Assembly: GCA_045591985.1 (NCBI GenBank)
Contig: JAZNTV010000088.1
Location: 1-26,873 of the forward strand
From: SIG588 sp045591985
GTDB lineage: Bacteria; Bacillota; Clostridia; Oscillospirales; Acutalibacteraceae
DNA: 26,873 nucleotides
Direction of reading: 5' to 3'
Shown here: positions 1 to 8,465 of the stretch, one piece after another
Layout of the letters: each line of letters starts with the position of its first letter
Numbering within the stretch: the stretch's first letter is position 1
Program-made: the position numbers and the translations under genes
Notes under the pieces: model-generated
Databases searched by the model: none
Seen by the model: only the letters and a program-made list of their open reading frames with translations
What the model was told of the DNA's origin: nothing

Positions 1-11
1 GCTCCGTACCG

Positions 12-42
12 AAAAAAAGCAAAAAGGCCCCCCACGGGAGGG
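12..42 (-). terminator. possible leftward intrinsic terminator
   Basis: Read on the minus strand, a GGAGGG/CCCCCC stem (37-42 with 28-33, one G-T wobble, 3-base loop) is followed by two T-runs. No minus-strand gene ending here is visible; the nearest coding sequence to the right is on the plus strand. The rest of 1-113 shows no convincing gene. Confidence 0.3.
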
Positions 43-113
43 TGTGTTCCGTTTTGGTATATGTAAAATGGGTCTGAATATATGTAAAACCTGCTGAAAC
101 CGATAGGGATTTC

Positions 114-142
114 TTGACACGGTCTTCCAAAACAATTATGAT
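114..142 (+). promoter_or_regulatory. sigma-A promoter of the (alpha/alpha)-barrel gene
   Basis: TTGACA at 114-119, a 17-base spacer, and TATGAT at 137-142. The match is close to consensus. The TTG inside the -35 box could be mistaken for a start codon, but the transcript should begin about 7 bases after 142, so the gene must start downstream at 174. Confidence 0.85.
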
Positions 143-173
143 ACCAATAGATTCTACGGTGAGGTGTATTGGT

Positions 174-1895
174 ATGTTGCCCTTTCATAACGACATCGAT
201 AAAGAACTGTTTGACCGCCACATGCAATATTGTGACAAACAGTATGACCCCGAAGTGCGTATGTTGCGGCTGTGGCGCGGTGCCAACGGCTATCACAGCA
301 AATTGTCCGAGTGTGTTGTTCACGCGGTACGGGAGAGTCTGGAATATGCCTATGACCTGCTTCGTCGCGACGAAGCAGGCGACCGCGCACGGGCGTACAA
401 TATCCTCTATCGTGTGTTACCGCTTCAGGATATCGATCCCTCTCGCAATACTTACGGCATCTGGTCCTACTATTTGGAAGAGTGGCTGGAAGAGATGGAT
501 ATGCCCGATTGGAACTGGGCTGATTTTAATGCCAAAACACTTTTGCGCCTGTTGCTGACGTCGTCTGAAAAGGTGACCGACGACTTAAAGGCGCGTATGA
601 AGGAGGCAATATGGCATGCGTGCTGTGCCATCATCAACCGTAACGTGAACCCGCATTATACCAACATTTCGGTTATGGGTGCATACGTAACCTGCGTGGC
701 GGGCGAGATGTACGGTTGGGAAGAGGTGGCAGCATATGGCCAACACCGCCTGAAAGGTCTGTATGATTACAACAAGGGAAACGGTAGTTTCAGCGAGTTT
801 AACAGCCCTACATACACCTTTGTGGTGTTGCATGACTTGGCTGATTTTATTGCGGATGTACACGATGCGGATTGCAGGCGGATGGCAGAAGAACTCGCGG
901 ATATGGCCTGGGAAACGGTTGCACTGCACTATCACAAGGCAACGGGGCAGATGGCCGGCCCGCACTATCGCGCCTATGTATATCTGCTTCCCGATTCTAC
1001 CCGTGTGTCGATCGAACGCGCGTTGGGGCATCGTGTGCGTCTTGTGAAGGACTACGATGCGATGGTGAACGGTTGCGGATATAACGGAAATCTGCACTGT
1101 CCGGATAAATACATTTCATATTTTACCGACGATTGCGGTGAGCGGGTGCTCGACCAGACGTTTGCCCACAATCAAATGGCCTATACCTATATGAACGACA
1201 CCTACACACTCGGTACGTTACACATCGAAAATTTGTGGAATCAGCATCGCGACGTGCTTGGTTATTTCGGCACGGTGGACGAGCCGTTTGCTTTTTGCCT
1301 GAAGTGCACCCATGACGGCTGGGATTATTGTTCGGGCGTTGCGGGGTCGGTTCAAGATAAAGGGCGAGTTTTGTCGGTGGTTGGGTTTATGACCAACGCG
1401 GGGGATACCCATATTAACTTGGACATGGTAAAGAATGCAGCGATTTCGGCAGAGGATTTCCGTGTGCAATGGGAGTTTTACGGTGACATCCAAAAATTGG
1501 AAGTGACTGAAAAAGACGGCGTATTTACCGTAGTTGAACAGGAAAGCGGTTTTACGGTGACGGTCGGCTTCCCGTTTGCGGTCTTCGGTGACTATCCCAT
1601 CCGTTGGGAAACGACCCGTAACGGCAATTGCCTTGGCATTGCGGCGGTGCTGTACCACGGCGAGCGTAGGACGATCGATTTCGGTGCGATGAACGAAGCG
1701 GCATTGGTTACCTATTGCGAAGCGGATTCCCAGGGGGAGGTTCCGTCGGTCGTTTGTCAAACAGAAGACGGTCGTGTGAGCGCACAGTTTAGGAACCTTG
1801 GTGTTTCGGCGGCGATGAAGCCCGCCAAGAACGGCGTACTGCAAGGAAGTATCCGTTTGTATCGGGACGACAAAGAATACAAACCTGCGTTTTAA
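174..1895 (+). CDS. uncharacterised (alpha/alpha)-barrel protein, polysaccharide lyase/glycosidase-like
   Basis: The protein is 573 aa with no signal peptide, so it is probably cytoplasmic. The start is ATG 174, with GAGGTG at 161-166 seven bases upstream; the in-frame TTG at 114 lies inside the promoter and is rejected. The N-terminal ~330 residues are helical and rich in aromatics. They include conserved-looking clusters such as NVNPHYTNIS, GSFSEFNSPTY and MAGPHYRAY, which recall the alpha/alpha toroid domains of heparinase II/III-type lyases and six-hairpin glycosidases. The C-terminal ~240 residues look beta-rich, as in lyases that carry a beta-sandwich after the toroid. This is a fold-level impression; substrate and catalytic residues are not assigned. 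The gene stands alone with its own promoter and a strong terminator. A glycan-processing role is inference. Confidence 0.6.
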   Translation: MLPFHNDIDKELFDRHMQYCDKQYDPEVRMLRLWRGANGYHSKLSECVVHAVRESLEYAYDLLRRDEAGDRARAYNILYRVLPLQDIDPSRNTYGIWSYYLEEWLEEMDMPDWNWADFNAKTLLRLLLTSSEKVTDDLKARMKEAIWHACCAIINRNVNPHYTNISVMGAYVTCVAGEMYGWEEVAAYGQHRLKGLYDYNKGNGSFSEFNSPTYTFVVLHDLADFIADVHDADCRRMAEELADMAWETVALHYHKATGQMAGPHYRAYVYLLPDSTRVSIERALGHRVRLVKDYDAMVNGCGYNGNLHCPDKYISYFTDDCGERVLDQTFAHNQMAYTYMNDTYTLGTLHIENLWNQHRDVLGYFGTVDEPFAFCLKCTHDGWDYCSGVAGSVQDKGRVLSVVGFMTNAGDTHINLDMVKNAAISAEDFRVQWEFYGDIQKLEVTEKDGVFTVVEQESGFTVTVGFPFAVFGDYPIRWETTRNGNCLGIAAVLYHGERRTIDFGAMNEAALVTYCEADSQGEVPSVVCQTEDGRVSAQFRNLGVSAAMKPAKNGVLQGSIRLYRDDKEYKPAF

Positions 1896-1896
1896 C

Positions 1897-1935
1897 AAAG
1901 AGATCGCATACACCGACGGTGTATGCGGTCTCTTT
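1897..1935 (+). terminator. intrinsic terminator, 18-bp stem
   Basis: An 18-bp stem (1897-1914 with 1918-1935, one T-G wobble) has a GAC loop and ends in TTT, one base after the stop of the preceding gene. It is nearly symmetrical, so it could also stop leftward transcription. Confidence 0.8.
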
Positions 1936-1960
1936 CTGTGTGCAAATTTTGCTTTTCGTC

Positions 1961-1989
1961 TTGACACCGCCTGCAAAAGGAACTATGAT
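1961..1989 (+). promoter_or_regulatory. sigma-A promoter of the SDR/LamG operon
   Basis: TTGACA at 1961-1966, 17-base spacer, TATGAT at 1984-1989. It lies 30 bases before the SDR start codon and just past the preceding terminator, so it should drive the three genes ending at 4471. Confidence 0.85.
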
Positions 1990-2019
1990 TAATATATATT
2001 CCACTTTTGAGGTGAAAAC

Positions 2020-2814
2020 ATGAATTATACATTGATTACCGGTGCTTCGGGTGGCATCGGATGGGAACTGGCACGTCAGTTTGCTGCGGGCGGACACTCA
2101 CTGGTTTTGGTTGCCCGTAGTGAGGGGCGTCTTCAGGAACGTAAAGCACAACTCCAAAAGGAGTTCGGTGTGGCTGTGGAGATCCTGCCGCAGGATCTGA
2201 CGAAACCGAATGCCGCCCAAGAGGTCTATGACACGGTCGCCGCGAACGGGTGGACGGTGGACATCTTGGTCAATAACGCGGGCTTCGGCGATTTCACCAC
2301 CTTTATTGACGCGGATTTCAAACATCAGCAGAATATGGTTACACTGAACGTAACGGCACTGATGCAGCTGACGCACTGCTTCGCCCGCGCGATGCGTGAA
2401 CAGGGGGGAGGCCGTATCTTGAACGTTGCGTCTCTTGCGGCCGTGGCCCCGGGACCGTATATGGCTACCTACTACGCCACTAAGGCGTTTGTGTTGTCTT
2501 TTTCCGAAGCGATGAGTGAAGAACTTCGTGAGTACGGTATTACGGTGACGGCGTTATGTCCCGGCCCTACCGAAAGCAATTTCGAAGCGGCGGCAAACTT
2601 GAAAAGCGGTAATCTGTTTCATGCGTTGCCGGTTGAAACGGCCGAAAAAGTGGCGCGTCGCGGCTATAAGGCGACAATGAAGGGGCGTGCGGTACGATAT
2701 TGCGGTATTACCGTGTGTGTGATGAGTTTTCTGTCGCGTCTGACACCCCGTTGGTTGAATCGCAAAGCCACCAAACGTATCAACGGAAAACCGCCTAAAG
2801 GAGAGATCAAATGA
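2020..2814 (+). CDS. short-chain dehydrogenase/reductase (SDR)
   Basis: A 264-aa classical SDR, an NAD(P)-dependent oxidoreductase of unknown substrate. The Rossmann glycine motif TGASGGIG is at residues 7-14, the NNAG motif at 85-88, the catalytic-tetrad Asn probably at 110, Ser at 138 and the YxxxK pair at Tyr151/Lys155. The length is normal for the family, and the basic C-terminal extension after ~225 resembles the DltE/YqjQ-like subgroup. The start is ATG 2020 with GAGGTG at 2009-2014. It is first in a three-gene operon: its stop overlaps the next start by four bases (ATGA), implying translational coupling to two exported membrane proteins. That coupling hints at an envelope-related substrate, which is inference. 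Confidence 0.9.
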   Translation: MNYTLITGASGGIGWELARQFAAGGHSLVLVARSEGRLQERKAQLQKEFGVAVEILPQDLTKPNAAQEVYDTVAANGWTVDILVNNAGFGDFTTFIDADFKHQQNMVTLNVTALMQLTHCFARAMREQGGGRILNVASLAAVAPGPYMATYYATKAFVLSFSEAMSEELREYGITVTALCPGPTESNFEAAANLKSGNLFHALPVETAEKVARRGYKATMKGRAVRYCGITVCVMSFLSRLTPRWLNRKATKRINGKPPKGEIK

Positions 2815-3797
2815 AACGTTTTTGGATCATAGCGCTTTTGTTTTGCGTATTACTCTCTTGTATGGCACTGCCGAGCGCGGCTATCAATTACGATCGCACA
2901 CATCGCTTGACGGTGGTGAGTGAGCCGGAGGCATTGCCGACCGACGGCATTCGTTACTATCGCGGAGAAGAGCAGATCACAGCGGAGGAACTTACCTGGG
3001 TGGACGGTTACGACGGCAAAGCGTTGTCTCTGCCGGGTGACGGTACCTTTTTGCGTCTCGACTACACGGTGGCACGGGTAACGGCGTTTACCTTTTCGGC
3101 ATGGGTGAATTGGCAAGGCGGCGAAAGCGGTCAGCGCTTGTTCAGCGTAGCGCGCAGTAACGAAAACTATCTCACCTTTTCGCCGTACATGTACAATACG
3201 GCATTATACAAAGGGAACGGTTTCGCCAACGGTGTGTATTTGCGGTACCAATACGGCGGTGAAAACGGCACGGTGGTGGATGTGTTTAATCCCACCGACG
3301 AGGCGGTGTCGTATGCCTTGCCGCAAAACGAATGGCATCATGTGGCAGTGACCTCCGACGGTCGTACCGTTCAGGTGTATATCGACGGCGTGTTGTGGCT
3401 GGAAGAGCGTATGATGACAACCGTTTACGAGTTGAATGCGCATTCGTTGGATATCGGTACGGGCGAGTGGGGTGACCCTACGCTGAATGCGTTGTTGGAT
3501 AATGTGGAATTGTATCGTAAAGTTTTGAGCGTGGCGGAGATCCAAATGCTTGCGGGCTACAGCGAAGAAGGGGAGACGGTGTATCTGCCGACCGCCCCTT
3601 CTGTGACGACCACCACCACGACGACCGTGACGACCACCGTTCCGACCGAACCGCCGCGGCAGACGCTGGGGAAAACCTTGTTTGGTATGCCGCTGTGGGG
3701 TGTGTATATCGTCGGTGGCATTGTGACCGCCTATGTAACCTTGACGGTGTTGTTGAACCTGCACGAGCGTAAACGAAAGGACGGTGACCGCCGATGA
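2811..3797 (+). CDS. secreted, membrane-anchored LamG-like (concanavalin A-fold) protein
   Basis: The 328-aa protein begins with a clear signal peptide (basic MKR, hydrophobic core, cleavage near PSAA, residue ~24). Residues ~60-245 fit a LamG/concanavalin A-like lectin domain: a beta-rich region with FTFSAWVNW, the typical NEWHHVAVTSDG and VQVYIDG strands, and LLDNVELYRKVLSVAEI near its end. A threonine-rich linker (SVTTTTTTTVTTTVPTEPP, ~265-283) leads to one transmembrane helix (~294-317) and a basic cytoplasmic tail. The domain would face outwards and may bind a glycan; no catalytic residues are recognised. ATGA overlaps couple it to the SDR gene upstream and the next gene downstream. Confidence 0.8.
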   Translation: MKRFWIIALLFCVLLSCMALPSAAINYDRTHRLTVVSEPEALPTDGIRYYRGEEQITAEELTWVDGYDGKALSLPGDGTFLRLDYTVARVTAFTFSAWVNWQGGESGQRLFSVARSNENYLTFSPYMYNTALYKGNGFANGVYLRYQYGGENGTVVDVFNPTDEAVSYALPQNEWHHVAVTSDGRTVQVYIDGVLWLEERMMTTVYELNAHSLDIGTGEWGDPTLNALLDNVELYRKVLSVAEIQMLAGYSEEGETVYLPTAPSVTTTTTTTVTTTVPTEPPRQTLGKTLFGMPLWGVYIVGGIVTAYVTLTVLLNLHERKRKDGDRR

Positions 3798-4471
3798 CGA
3801 AGCGTGTTGTGGGGTTCCTTCTCGTGTTGTGTATAGTGTGGATGTGCGGTATGCCCGCTTTCGCCGTGAGCGATACGGCGGAATATGTGTTTACCAAGGA
3901 CAGCGAAGGGTATTTCTTTGAACAGATCAAAGGGGAGCTCACTTTTTGGGAGGCGCCCGGCGTATTGACGGGTCAGACCCGCAGCGGTGGTGTGATCGTT
4001 CTCAAAAACGAGTCCGATCGTGCGGTGGATTTTACGCTTACTTCCGTTTCTTTGCCGTATGGAGACGAAGCGGCATTGACCTATTTGGACGCGGTCACGC
4101 TGGTGATCGAACAGGAGGGGCGCGAGGTATATCATGGCCCGTTTACTCGCTTGATGGATAGCGATCGCGCAGATATTCGCTTTACAAGCGTACCCGCGGG
4201 AGAAACCCGTGAACTCAAGTTGTCGATCTCCTGTGCTTTTACTTACACGGGCGCGGTGCCGTCTTACGAATCGCTTGTGTGGACATTCGAGCCGACACTG
4301 GAATCGAAGCCGACGGTACCGACCACCCCTGCGACAGAGCCCGAACCGATGGTGGATTGGGCAATGGTAGCGAAGATCGCCGGTGTGATGCTCGGTACGT
4401 TGGTGATTACGTGTGTGATCGTAGCGGTGGTGCGTTTTATCGGAAAGCGCCGCGGGAAACACGAGGAATAA
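3794..4471 (+). CDS. small secreted membrane-anchored protein, unknown function
   Basis: A 225-aa protein with a signal peptide (residues 1-24, cleavage near AFA), an extracellular beta-rich region (~25-165), a short Pro/Thr linker with PTVPTTPATEP, one transmembrane helix (~190-212) and a basic tail (RFIGKRRGKHEE). Its layout copies that of the LamG-like protein just upstream, to which it is coupled by an ATGA overlap, so the two may work together at the cell surface. No family is recognised. Its stop codon lies inside the terminator stem shared with the convergent operon. Confidence 0.75.
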   Translation: MTKRVVGFLLVLCIVWMCGMPAFAVSDTAEYVFTKDSEGYFFEQIKGELTFWEAPGVLTGQTRSGGVIVLKNESDRAVDFTLTSVSLPYGDEAALTYLDAVTLVIEQEGREVYHGPFTRLMDSDRADIRFTSVPAGETRELKLSISCAFTYTGAVPSYESLVWTFEPTLESKPTVPTTPATEPEPMVDWAMVAKIAGVMLGTLVITCVIVAVVRFIGKRRGKHEE

Positions 4472-4511
4472 TAAAGAGCCTTGTCCGTTTCGGACAAGGC
4501 TCTTTATTATT
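4467..4511. terminator. bidirectional terminator between convergent operons
   Basis: A perfect 21-bp stem (4467-4487 with 4491-4511) with a TTT loop and an AT-rich base that provides a T-run in both directions. It contains the stop codon of the plus-strand gene (4469-4471) and that of the minus-strand gene (4507-4509). Confidence 0.92.
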
Positions 4512-5301
4512 GTGGGATAAACCCTTCAAAAATAAATCCTTCAAAATCGGCGCGATGAGCGTCGATTTCCTTTTGTGAGCGGAAGGTCCAACCGACAGGC
4601 AGTGCGCCGAGCAGTGTACATAAACGGCGGCACGGATGTTTGGCCCCCACAAGGTCATAGGACACAAAATCGGGGCGTGCGATCACATTGAACAACAGAC
4701 AACCCGCCAAAAAATGCACGAAATTCTCTTTTAAAAACGGAGCGGATAACTGCCCGCGACAGACATTGGGGCGGTTTTTACGATACCAATGTAATACCGG
4801 GGGATAGAACGACTGGATTATATACTCGCCTTTATAATTTGCTAACACGCGATCCACCGCTTTACACAGCGGCACGGTGTCTTTTTGGTGTACTTTAAAT
4901 TCAATCAACAGTGGGACCTGTCCTGCCACCAGTTCTAAAAATTCCGCGAGTGTAGGAATCGTCTCCTCGCTGTTTTTTAACCGTAAGGTCTTCAGTTGTG
5001 CCAATGTTGTTTCTTCCACGACACCGTCCACACCGCACATACGGGTAAGCGTCTCGTCGTGGAAAACCACCACTTCGCCGTCGGCGGTGAGGTGCACATC
5101 TGTCTCAATGGTATATCCTGCCGCTATGGCCGCGGCATAGGCCGCGAGCGAGTTTTCGGGGCGGGTGGTGTCATGCAACCCGCGATGTGCAATAAAGCGG
5201 TTTTTTAACACTTGGCGCTGTGGGTGCCGTCGCGCGGCAGGGAAGATCAAAAAGAGAAAGAGGGCCACAAACAAAAGGATACCGATGGCGATCGGGAGCA
5301 T
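4507..5301 (-). CDS. glycerophosphodiester phosphodiesterase family protein
   Basis: A 264-aa GDPD-family hydrolase, which would cleave glycerophosphodiesters to glycerol 3-phosphate and an alcohol. An N-terminal hydrophobic helix (residues 3-22) suggests membrane anchoring. The signature follows: AHRG with His39/Arg40, PENS (Glu49, Asn50), the metal ligands ETD (Glu66, Asp68) and the second histidine in FHDETLTR (His81). LLIEFK and the later WTF strand fit the TIM-barrel core. It is the last gene of the leftward operon, three bases after the MFS gene; its RBS (GGAGG) lies in the final codons of that gene. Substrate specificity is not readable. Confidence 0.92.
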   Translation of the reverse strand: MLPIAIGILLFVALFLFLIFPAARRHPQRQVLKNRFIAHRGLHDTTRPENSLAAYAAAIAAGYTIETDVHLTADGEVVVFHDETLTRMCGVDGVVEETTLAQLKTLRLKNSEETIPTLAEFLELVAGQVPLLIEFKVHQKDTVPLCKAVDRVLANYKGEYIIQSFYPPVLHWYRKNRPNVCRGQLSAPFLKENFVHFLAGCLLFNVIARPDFVSYDLVGAKHPCRRLCTLLGALPVGWTFRSQKEIDAHRADFEGFIFEGFIPQ

Positions 5302-5304
5302 AGT

Positions 5305-6600
5305 TCAGTCCTCCACGTCGAAGTTTTCAAGCAGGGATTTCTTGGCGGCGGGTTTCACGTCGCCGTGTTTAACAAACAGCATGGTAACAAACGCCAGTCC
5401 CGAGAACACCACGGCATAGGGAAACAACACTTTATAGCCCCACGGGAGACGATCGATCAAGAATCCGGAAAGCAAGGGGGTGGCGATTTGTGCCGCCATC
5501 GAAAAGGTGTAGTAGAAACCGGTGTATTTGCCGACGTCTGCGCCGCTGCACATTTCCACCACCATCGGGAAGGAGTTGACGTTGATGGACGCCCAACCGA
5601 TGCCGACCAAAGCAAAAAGCAGATAGATGACGGGAGTGGGACGTGTGATGAAGAAAGCCGCACCGTAGCAGACGGTCATCAATGCCACGCCGAACAATAC
5701 GGCTTTTTTGCGGCCGATAGCACTCGAAAGAAATCCAAGCGGTACAAAGGCAACAATGGCGGCGATGGTGGCGATCAACAGATAACTTGAAGAGGCACTG
5801 AGGTCCGCGCCGAGCACCGTTTGGCAATAGCGCGAAAAGGCGGTGGTGACAGCGTTATAGGCGGTATACCACAAGAAGACCGAAAGCAAAATAAGCAACA
5901 AACTGCCAAGTACCGATCCCGAAAGTTTACCGCCCGTATGCGTTTCTTCTTCATCGTGGACGGCGGTTTCGGCCACTACACGGTTTTCGTTCACGGTAAA
6001 GAACATGATTAACACGGTGATCAGCATGAAGGCGGCAATCACCAGGAAGATGGGGAAGAAGGATTGGTCGGAGGTATAGACGCTGGCACCGTCTGCCGTC
6101 TTTTCGCTTTTCAGCAAGATCATCATCATAACGGTTGCGAATATGCCGCCGATATATCCTACCAAATTGATAACGGCGTTGGCCTTACTGCGCAACGGTT
6201 TCTCGGTTACATCGGGCATATAGGCCACAGCCGGTGTGCGGTAGATAGCCATGGTAACAAGCAAAGCGATCAGCGTAATTGTGAATTTTACAAAATCTTT
6301 TGTTTGCACATAAAAGGCCATCACGATCATTAACGTCACGGCCGCAAGCGTACCGAACAAAATATAGGGTGTACGTCGTCCGATGCGTGTATGAGTGCGG
6401 TCGGACAGAGCCCCGAACAACGGCAACATAAACAAGGCTAAAATGTTGTCGATCGACATGATGGCATTGGCGCCGAAGGTGGACAGCCCGAAGGTGTTTT
6501 CCAACAAAAACGGAATGACTTGATCGTAGAATTGCCAAAATGCCAGAATGGACATAAAGGCCAAACCGATCAGTGTGGTGCGTTTGTAGTTCAGTTTCAT
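5305..6600 (-). CDS. MFS transporter, GPH/SLC45-like
   Basis: A 431-aa integral membrane protein with about 12 hydrophobic segments. The loop between TM2 and TM3 carries GALSDRTHTRIGRRTPYI, a motif typical of the glycoside-pentoside-hexuronide and SLC45-like sugar transporters of the major facilitator superfamily. A sugar or glycoside symporter is therefore likely, but the substrate cannot be inferred. The start is ATG with GGGGGAA as ribosome binding site. It is the fourth gene of the leftward operon, between uvrC (14-base gap) and the phosphodiesterase (3-base gap). Confidence 0.88.
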   Translation of the reverse strand: MKLNYKRTTLIGLAFMSILAFWQFYDQVIPFLLENTFGLSTFGANAIMSIDNILALFMLPLFGALSDRTHTRIGRRTPYILFGTLAAVTLMIVMAFYVQTKDFVKFTITLIALLVTMAIYRTPAVAYMPDVTEKPLRSKANAVINLVGYIGGIFATVMMMILLKSEKTADGASVYTSDQSFFPIFLVIAAFMLITVLIMFFTVNENRVVAETAVHDEEETHTGGKLSGSVLGSLLLILLSVFLWYTAYNAVTTAFSRYCQTVLGADLSASSSYLLIATIAAIVAFVPLGFLSSAIGRKKAVLFGVALMTVCYGAAFFITRPTPVIYLLFALVGIGWASINVNSFPMVVEMCSGADVGKYTGFYYTFSMAAQIATPLLSGFLIDRLPWGYKVLFPYAVVFSGLAFVTMLFVKHGDVKPAAKKSLLENFDVED

Positions 6601-6614
6601 TGTGATTCCCCCGA

Positions 6615-8450
6615 TTATTCGTTTTCCAAGTAGAGATGTAAAGCTTCTGCTGCTGTAATGTTCATTCCCTTTACAGAAGCCAACTCTTCTACCGAAGCGG
6701 CTCGAATGGCGCGCAGTGAACCAAAATGGCGCAACAGCGCCCTTGCACGTGTATCGCCGATACCCTCCACGCGCGTGAGCACGGTGCCGATACTGTTTTG
6801 CTTGCGTTTTTTGCGGTGATAGGTGATAGCAAAGCGGTGGACTTCTTCCTGGATCGTGGATAGCAGCGTAAAGGCGGTTCGCTTGGAACGGATCGCGATT
6901 TCACCGCCGTCCGCCGCAATGGCACGGGTACGGTGGGCATCGTCTTTTACCAAGCCGAATACGGGAATTCCCAATTCGAACCGATCCACAACGGGACGAC
7001 ACGTTGCTACGTGCCCGGCACCGCCGTCCAACAGGATCAGATCCGGCTTTCTGCCGAAACCTATCCCCTCGTCTTTGTGTGCGAGATATTCATTCAAACG
7101 GCGTTCGAGCACTTCGCTCATAGCGGCGTAATCGTCTCCGGCAGCGGCGCTTTGTATCGTAAAGCGTCGATAAGCGGATTTGAGCGGTCGTCCGTTTTCG
7201 AACACCACCATTCCCGCAACGGTATCTTGTCCCGCGGTATGAGAGATGTCGTAGCATTCGATATAGGTGGGCGGGTGGGGAAGTCCGAGCAAGCGTGAAA
7301 GTTCATCGAGTGCCGCGGCATCTCGTCCTGCCATACCAACCTGTTGCGCAATGCGTTCGGCCGCATTGTGTCGGCACATTTCCACCAGTTTGGCCTGTTC
7401 GCCTTTTTGCGGTAAGACCAAAGCGACACGTCGCGCGGCGGATTCGCTCAGCCACTCAGTGAGTAGCTCTGTGTCTTCACATTTGCCGTCGAGTGTGACT
7501 TGTGCGGGCGGTTTGCGCATGCTGTAATAGCGACGTATGAACTCGGAACGGGCGGCAGAGGCCTCTTCGATCTCGTCCAGCAAAAAGTGTTCGCGGTCGT
7601 ACAAACTGCCGCCTGCAAAACGGAATACCTCGAAACACGCCGTACCGTTTCCCTGTGCCAAGGCGATAACGTCCTGTTCTTTTACGTGGGACATCACAAC
7701 CTTTTGGCGATCATTCATTCGTTTGATAGCGGCAATGCGGTCGCGTAGTTTGGCGGCTTTTTCAAATTCCAAGTTTTCCGCCGCTTCTTGCATCGCCGTT
7801 TCCAGATTACGCAGCGTTTCAGCGCTTCCTTTTTGCAGGAACTGTAATGCCCCCTCCACGCGTTCGGCATACATCTCCTCGCTCACCTTACCGGTACAGG
7901 GGGCACAGCATTGGCCGATATGGTGGTTTAAACAGGGGCGCAGTTGCGCTTTTTTGCCGTATGCTAACGGCAGGCGGCAGGTGGAAAGTCCAAATACTTT
8001 GCACGCTTCATCTACCGCTTGACGCACGGCATAAGAACTGATATACGGGCCGATGTAGCGTGCACCGTCATCGTCTTTTTGAAGAACGCCGCTGATGCGG
8101 GAAAACGGCGGAGGAGAGATGCGGATATACGAATACCCTTTATCATCTTTCAAAAGAATGTTATACTTGGGGGCATATTGCTTGATAAGCGAGCATTCCA
8201 GCACCAGTGCTTCGAATTCACTGTCGGCTAAAATATAGTCGAAATCGTCCACAAGGCTGACCATCCGTCGCACTTTCGGCGTGTGATTGGTATCCGATCC
8301 GAAGTATTGACTGACGCGATTTTTAAGCGCTTTGGCTTTGCCGACATAAATGATGCGTCCGCGTGCATCTTTCATCAAATACACGCCCGGTCGAAGCGGC
8401 AGTGCCATGGCCTTTTTGCGCAAAGCGGCCCGTTTTTCGTTGGGTTCCAC
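6615..8450 (-). CDS. uvrC: UvrABC system protein C (excinuclease subunit C)
   Basis: A full-length 611-aa UvrC, the subunit that makes both incisions around a lesion in nucleotide excision repair. The GIY-YIG nuclease domain spans ~21-99 (GVYLMKD, IIYVGKAKALKNRV, probable catalytic Glu80). A UVR motif for UvrB contact is at ~207-242 (AAENLEFEKAAKLRDRIAAIKR region). The C-terminal RNase H-like nuclease includes ECYDISHTAGQDTVAGMVVF, and tandem helix-hairpin-helix motifs lie near the end (VEGIGDTRARALL, VKGMNITAAEAL). The start is GTG at 8448-8450, six bases after GAGGAGG. It sits unusually inside an operon with envelope acetylation and transport genes; uvrA and uvrB are not in the window. Confidence 0.97.
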   Translation of the reverse strand: MEPNEKRAALRKKAMALPLRPGVYLMKDARGRIIYVGKAKALKNRVSQYFGSDTNHTPKVRRMVSLVDDFDYILADSEFEALVLECSLIKQYAPKYNILLKDDKGYSYIRISPPPFSRISGVLQKDDDGARYIGPYISSYAVRQAVDEACKVFGLSTCRLPLAYGKKAQLRPCLNHHIGQCCAPCTGKVSEEMYAERVEGALQFLQKGSAETLRNLETAMQEAAENLEFEKAAKLRDRIAAIKRMNDRQKVVMSHVKEQDVIALAQGNGTACFEVFRFAGGSLYDREHFLLDEIEEASAARSEFIRRYYSMRKPPAQVTLDGKCEDTELLTEWLSESAARRVALVLPQKGEQAKLVEMCRHNAAERIAQQVGMAGRDAAALDELSRLLGLPHPPTYIECYDISHTAGQDTVAGMVVFENGRPLKSAYRRFTIQSAAAGDDYAAMSEVLERRLNEYLAHKDEGIGFGRKPDLILLDGGAGHVATCRPVVDRFELGIPVFGLVKDDAHRTRAIAADGGEIAIRSKRTAFTLLSTIQEEVHRFAITYHRKKRKQNSIGTVLTRVEGIGDTRARALLRHFGSLRAIRAASVEELASVKGMNITAAEALHLYLENE

Positions 8451-8465
8451 GGCACGCCTCCTCTC

